Shown here one piece after another: positions 58,187 to 64,000 of a stretch of DNA of 64,000 bases. Source of the DNA: Bostrychus sinensis (Eukaryota > Chordata > Actinopteri > Gobiiformes > Eleotridae). The notes beneath the pieces were generated by a model. That model did not search any database. It was given only the letters and a program-made list of their open reading frames with translations, and had not been told where the DNA came from. The DNA is taken from positions 26,333,403 to 26,397,402 of the forward strand of contig CM036243.1 in NCBI GenBank assembly GCA_020698575.1, given 5' to 3'. How positions within the stretch are numbered: the first letter of the stretch is position 1; each line of letters opens with the position of its first letter. A program made the translations under genes and the position numbers.

Positions 58187-61100
58187 TCACTTCAGCAACC
58201 CAATAAAGAAATTATGGGCAAAGATGGCAGCAATCAGAATAACTACCATGATGAGCAAAGCCAGACCACGGCGTAAAATTAGCTGAGTTCGGGACAGGAT
58301 ATGTCCCACGGTGGTAGTAGTGAATCTGGACTTGCCTTGAACCTGTAGGTAGTCGTCAGGAGTCTCATAGACTGATTCATCAGCACTTGCCTGGGTCTGT
58401 TTAAAGTCTGAAAGATAAAAAAAAACAAACATTTAGTGTTCATCATTGTAATTCAAACTTAAAAATCTTCTTTCCTTTTTCCCTTTCCCTGGAACCAGCA
58501 CAGAAACTACACTGTATTATTATTACTTTGAGTGAGTATGTTTGTGTCCCATCTCACTGAGGTGTCACTGCCGTCATGCGGCAGGGGACAAACAGAAATC
58601 GTTCCTTAAAATGTCCCTAAATTCTGCCTGCCAATTTGTAAATGCTTATTAAATAGCTGTCAATCACAAAGTGGTTGTCATAAAACTAACACACTGACTT
58701 CTTTCAGTTCCTACTTACAGTGCCAGACAAACAATGTATCAAAAAAGCGCTCAAACATTGCATTGAATGCATTACCTGTATTTTTCATCTCTTCTTCAGC
58801 TTTAATCTGAACACCAGCTCTCACCTGAGCCTATACAAGAGAACAAGTTGTTGTTGATAGCATGTGTAACACACTGTTTGAAATTTGTAAGGTGTCTAGT
58901 GAAGTACTTACCTCTTTAGCAGCCTTTTCCCAATCAAGTTTGTACAAAAAGGCAATAAAGAATATGGCCTGCATTAACACACAAATAGTAAGACCAGTCC
59001 AAAGTCCTAAAACAAAGAAAGACATGTAATTGTTCCTTAACAAAGAGGCAACTGTTAATTAATAGCACCGACTTACCTACGATGCCCATCTTGGCTGCAA
59101 ACATTAAAGATGCACCAATCGGAAAACCAATGAAGTAATAACCCACTAAGTTACACAACGCACCAATCTTCTGTTTCCCTGCTCCTCTGAGGACACCTCC
59201 AGCCACCCCCTGTGAACACATCCACTTTTATTATACAGGCAGGGGCCAATACAACGGTACCCAATTTATACTTAAAAATTACAATCTTACCGCAACTGCG
59301 TCAGCAAGATGCATGAAAGCAAAAATAATCATAACATCAGCCACCCTTTGTAATATTTCCCTAAAAATAAACATTTAGTTGTGTTAATTTGAAAATACAG
59401 CCATTAATTGACAGGTAAATATTTTGAGCAATGTTTTCTTCCAGTTTACTGTAGCTCATATCAAGGGGAGAGAAGTGTAACAGTGTAAGTGACATTGTGG
59501 ATGAAACTGAGATACTGTGTTTATTAAAATATGCCAAAACATTACATTATTTCTCAATTAAGTTATGGTGTGCACTGTGGCAGAGTGGTTAGCGCTCTTG
59601 CCTCTCAGCAATGGGATTGTGGGTTTGATTGTCAACACTCTCTCTGAGTGAAGTCTACATGACCCACCTCCCCAACCACGCCCCGCCTATTGCAGTTTCA
59701 ACAATATATAGCCATTATCTGCCTACTAGTGTCCAGGAGTCACTGTGAACAGTGCTGTGCTTTTATCAAAAACAAACAAACCTCAATGCAGACAATATAT
59801 TTAAGGGTTATTTAAAGTGAATACTAAGCCACAGAGACAGTCTAAAGCCAGTGCACTACCAACAAAATAGTGGAAGAAAAATGTTGGTCTTTGGTCTCTC
59901 AAAAACACAATAAAAATGATAGCAAGGCACAAGATGTCAATAAAACAACTCAGAACATAATGTCTGCTTTTGTTGGTTAAATTCGTGAATAATTAGCTTA
60001 CTGTTCTGTGGTGAAGATATATCCAATGTAATCCTTTGAAATACCCATAATTGCGGCAACAACACAGGCAATTATAACTAGAGAGAAAAAAAGAAATATT
60101 TTGTAAAAAGTTTAACTTAGCAGTTGATTTATTTTTTTATTATACTGTATATTCAATTTTCTTACATGCACAAATTATAGGAACTTTGCTAGAGAGTTTT
60201 GCCTGCTCTATATTTCCAGCACCAAGAGCATTTCCTACACGGACACTGGCAGCAGCAGAAATTCCCAGTGGGAACTGTGAGAGCAGGGATAGATTTCCCT
60301 TAGTGAAGTGAATTAATGTAAATTAATGTAAACACAAATTGTTTATGTAATTACCATATAAGCAACAACGGTTAGCTCGTAGACCACACTCTGAGACCCC
60401 AGCTCCACCTCGCTGATTATACCGGCCAGGAAGCCTCCGAGCTCAAACATCCACCACTCCAGACACAGCATTAGCATACTGGGAATGGCCAACTGCACGA
60501 AGGGCCCCCACTCCTGGAGACATTCAAGGGACCAACCTGTGGGAAAAATCATTTGGTCATAAAAAGTACAAACTAGAAGCATGCAGAAAGATATTGGCCC
60601 TGTATAGTAGTAATAGTTTTGTCAAAATAATACCCAGACCTGGACACAAACCAGTGAACATCAGGGGTAAATGCTCTGTCCAATGAGCCACAAAGCCCTT
60701 ACATTTCACAATGCTACAAATCCACTAAATGTTATTTGTTCAATTACTGACCCCTTGTGGCTCAAGTTAATATACAGTATTTTGGCAAAAACATAATCAT
60801 ACATTCATCAAAGACTGATTTCATAAGATTTAAGCACTTTTGATAAATTGTATTATTAAAAAAATGGCAAATGACAAAGTGTATAATCTTTACATAAACA
60901 AAATTGTATCTGGGTGTAGCCTCAGGTTTTGTCTTGTGAAATTTAAAACTTTTTAATGCAATTTAGAATAAATTTGAATGCCAAGATTATCAGCAAAATA
61001 ATAATAATCTGTATTATTTCTCATACTTCTCTATGATTAGTTATGTATTACTCCAAAATATCCATTATTTATTACAAGTACAAGCTTATAGTTGGGGCTG

Positions 61101-64000
61101 AACCCATGTTGTTTCGTCTAATTACACTTGTTTAAATGTAACAATAGCATTAACACAGTTATTTGAATAATTAAATTCACAAATGGCAATATTTGTTGGC
61201 AATTGCTCACTAATATATTACCTACAACAATGGAAAGACTTTGGACAATTTAAACATTTGATGAACAAATTTCATACCTGCCCATAGAATTTCGAACATT
61301 TAAGTGTCTTGATTTTTAGATCAAATTTAAAACCTTTTTAATACTTTTATGACCTTTATGACCCTGTATTTAATATATTATTATTATTATTCTCATAAGA
61401 TAAACTGCAGAGATTGGACCTACATTTATTATGTCAAGCAATTAATTAGTTTTTATGACAAAGGTTCGCATTTGCATTCAACCCTGTGAACCTGCGGCTT
61501 TATGCTGCATCCCTACTATTGCCCCTGCTCCAAAGTGCATTAAACAGTAACAAAGTCCTTTTTCTGGCAAATATTACTAAACACAATGTTTTTGTTCAAA
61601 ACCAAAAGTGTCTAGACATAACTGAATGCTATTCTTAGACATAAATGACAGAGAAAAGTAAATCATTTTCGACTGACCTGACCACGTTGCTTTGTGGAGA
61701 CCTCTTACGTAAATGTAAATAAACAAAATCACAGCCAGTAAATACTGAGAAATGGCATTGGCTGTTGCTGACCCACTTAAAAAAAACAAAAAGGCAGAGT
61801 GAAAAATAAATAAATAAATAAAAAAACTAGTCATCAAATGATAAATCAGCAGAGACACTTACGCAACACCCATGTCCAGAGGGTAGAGGAAGACATAGTT
61901 GATGACTGCATTTAGGATGTTACCAATTGCTCCAGTTACAACTTGAGGCCAAATAATCCCCTGTCAACAAAAACAACATTTGAAATAAACTTGGACCTGG
62001 ATATTTGGAAGACTCAGACCTGGTTTTAAAAATGTCACCTGGTTTTGTAGATACCGCCCTTGAAGCTGATACATGAAAGAAGCCTGCAAATGAATAAGAA
62101 AAGTAAAAATTAGGAAATGATACAAACTTAGTGTGCGGTACTATGCATCCTCCACTTACGGGTAAAGCTGGCATGAAGATCTGGACATAAAGTTGGGCAA
62201 GACTGCATGAAAAAAAAAGGAGAAATGAATAATATACACCACACATCATGATAATTACTACTGACAGTTTTCATGACAAAAAGTGCTATTACTATACTAT
62301 TACTACAATGCTTCATTATTCATGCTTCATATATCAAATATTCATTTTGATTAGCCTGTTTATTTAAAATAATACAAATTAACATAATTAAAAAAAATGC
62401 TTTTAGATTTTGCACTCAAGTGATTTATCTTTTCTCTTATTGGGAAACCATTAAAATCAGTGATTCTCAAATGGTGGGTCTGGGGCTCATATTGGGTAAT
62501 GCGAGGTTGAATAGTTTCAGAATAAGGCTCAGTGCTTCCAAAATTCTCACACCAGGTACCAGACAAAAATGCATTACTAAATAAGAACAAAATAAGGACT
62601 ATACGAGGACTAAAGTGAGGACTCCAGGTAAAGTGGGCCTAAACCAGGACTAAGAAGTTGGTCTACATCCTAAATCCAAGCCTCAGAGTTAGAGCAAGAG
62701 TAAAACAGAAATAAAACTTGGGACTAACTCAGGACTAAACTTAAAATAAACCAACCTGTAAGTATTGTATACGTTAATGTTTTTTTATCTTAATAATAAT
62801 AATAAAACATAGTGTTTATTATTTACAGTTTTTCTAGACACTCAAAGTTGCTCTACAATTCTGCACATTATTCATTCACTCCTCAGTCACACTCTGTGGT
62901 GTTCTGTAGCCACAACTGCCCTGGGACAGACTTACGGAGAAGTAGCTGCTTTTCTGAGCCTATGGCCTCTCTGACCACCACCAATGCTGGTAGTTGGGGA
63001 TTGGCCCACCAGCCTTCCAGCTAGTGAGCAAACGGCTCTACCTAGTGATCTACAGCCACATCTACTTCTTCTGCTGCTAGATAGAGCCTGTACTTGCCAT
63101 CAGTGGTAACAGTAGCACAGAATAAGAAACACTGCTTGAGATGATTTAAATGCAAAATATTGTTATAATGGAATGTAAAAGAAGTACCACAAAGTATAAA
63201 TAATTACTTAACTTAAATAGTTTTGTCAAAAGTGGGTTACATTAAAATTATCAGAGATAAAATTTGACCCCACAATTAACATAATGGTGCTTTGCTGTAA
63301 AAGCCAATTTATGAGTGCTATGGAAATAAGATCAATTTTTGTTAATTTTTGTGATAACATAGTTGAATTAATTATATAGTTATACTGTGACCATGTTTAA
63401 ACTACTAAATTTTTAACAACATAGTTTCTACTAAAAGTATCAAACCTGGCAACTTCTTGGCTCTGTTTGACGAGAAGCAGAAGGGCTTCAGTGTTGATGA
63501 GAATGGCCCAACAGGGGAAACAGGCCAATAACAAAACCAGGACCCCCCTCTGAAGAATCACACCGACCCGTTTCAAGTTCCCACTCCCATAAGTCTATTT
63601 GAAACAGATAGACAGATCAAAACTGTTAGAAATATTCTGGAGATTTAAGATGATACAAAAGCTCATTGTTGAAGTGTTTATGAGTGCACTCCAGGAAGAG
63701 GAGAGAGCCCAGCGGCGGCACTGCAGTTCGTCTCGGTTAGACAAATATAGTGAAAGAACAACCCTTGGGTATTGCTTTACCTGGGATATGAGAGTATCAC
63801 AGGTTAAAGACAAGCCCGTGCCAATGGATATGCCAGTGACATTGACCACCTGCAAAAGAAAGCAAAGAGCAATGAGATGAAATATAAGGAGTACTCTAAT
63901 GCCAAAAAACAAAACAAAAAATGTATTACCGCAATTGCCAAGGCCACACTTGCAAGTTCAGTTTTCCCGAGGTGACCACAAAATACTGTACTGACAAAGC
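58187..64000 (-). CDS. slc47a1-like: SLC47A-type MATE multidrug and toxin extrusion protein, 3' 15 exons; 5' end outside window
   Basis: MATE1/2 proteins export organic cations in exchange for H+ at apical membranes of kidney and liver cells. Exons: 63930-64000 (cut), 63781-63849, 63446-63594, 62160-62202, 62039-62083, 61863-61960, 61678-61775, 60355-60536, 60166-60274, 60002-60077, 59291-59360, 59077-59209, 58912-59006, 58776-58830, 58187-58407 (TAA). Together 1512 nt in frame after the two leading bases (503 residues plus stop); about 60 N-terminal residues are missing. Marks: VFCGHLGKTELASVALAIA, VTGISIGTGLSLTCDTLISQ, TYGSGNLKRVGVILQRG, GWSLECLQEWGPFVQLAIPS, MLCLEWWMFELGGFL, VELGSQSVVYEL, ASVRVGNALGAGN, GGVLRGAGKQKIGALCNLVG. 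The acidic residues of the WWMFELGG...VELGSQSVVYEL region, typical of the transport site, are present. The last exon adds a single C-terminal helix (RRGLALLIMVVILIAAIFAH), as in vertebrate MATE1. Paralogue (a1 or a2) not decided. Confidence 0.94.
59575..59640 (+). repeat. tRNA-derived (SINE-like) remnant
   Basis: 'gtggcagagtggttagcgct cttgcctctcagcaa' followed by 'gtgggtttgattgtc' resembles the A and B boxes of a degraded tRNA-derived repeat of the kind common in fish. It lies in the MATE intron 59361-60001, directly before the second copy of the direct repeat. Confidence 0.5.
59693..59960. repeat. direct repeat, copy 2 (pair at 57312-57718)
   Basis: Intronic copy, ending about 40 bp before the MATE exon at 60002. 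It lacks the microsatellite insertion of copy 1, so it shows the pre-insertion state. The two copies bracket the last five MATE exons (58187-59360). Confidence 0.8.
62459..62760. repeat. CAGGxCTAAxC-family element, third locus
   Basis: Starts cagtgattctcaaatggtgg, nearly the same terminus as the element at 1793, and contains taaaccaggactaagaag and actaactcaggactaaac units. It lies in a MATE intron. The right terminus was not found, so this may be a truncated copy. Confidence 0.55.
62800..63060. repeat. dispersed fish repeat
   Basis: (AAT)n near 62790-62805, then 'tctagacactcaaagttgct ctacaattctgcacatt', 'tctgtagccacaactgccct gggacagact' and 'ctctgaccaccaccaatgct', phrases of a repeat found widely in fish. 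In the MATE intron 62203-63445. Family name unknown to me. Confidence 0.5.

Overview
This window is a piece of a teleost (probably percomorph) nuclear genome. The evidence is split, GT-AG spliced genes with vertebrate-type proteins, eukaryotic tRNA genes with pol III T-runs, and a repeat load typical of ray-finned fish (Rex3/RTE, L2, R4/Rex6-type LINEs, Tc1/mariner, hAT and Harbinger-like elements). There are no bacterial-style operons, CRISPR arrays or phage genes.

Layout. 1-4330 (+): the last nine coding exons of exosc9, an RNA exosome ring subunit; its 5' exons lie outside the window. 4590-5046 (-): tRNA-Gln(CTG) and tRNA-Ile(AAT), followed by a G-quadruplex motif, a perfect 20-bp hairpin and a 14-bp minisatellite of about 33 copies. 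5.7-12.4 kb: no recognisable gene. 12726-19709 (-): an eight-exon choline-transporter-like gene of the SLC5A7 (CHT) type. 20-31 kb: gene-poor, with small TIR elements. 31-46 kb: nested transposons. An L2 LINE sits inside a Tc1 transposase gene, which itself sits in an older LINE. Farther on are a 52-bp tandem array between inverted repeats, a 55-bp near-perfect palindrome, a Rex3 insertion with a perfect 12-bp target duplication, and a foldback element split by an L2 tail. 49336-56406 (-): a second SLC5A7-like gene. Seven of its eight coding exons have exactly the same length as in the first copy, and its last intron is swollen by a hAT/R4 retrotransposon mosaic. 58187-64000 (-): most of a MATE-family (SLC47A) multidrug and toxin extrusion gene, cut by the right edge.

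Together, the two CHT-like carriers and the MATE exporter form a same-strand block of organic-cation transporter genes. The CHT-like pair is a tandem duplication by exon structure. Both copies differ from textbook CHT1 at positions tied to choline transport (Asp48 to Asn; Trp254 to Tyr in one copy and Phe in the other), so their substrate should not be assumed to be choline.

All splice sites were read by eye. The exon sets keep frame: 1662, 1674 and 1512 (+2) nt for the three transporters. I found no convincing new molecular system. The best leads are the altered transporter pair, two tiny (TA)n-filled introns, the E-box/splice-donor-like minisatellite and several precisely resolved transposon insertions.
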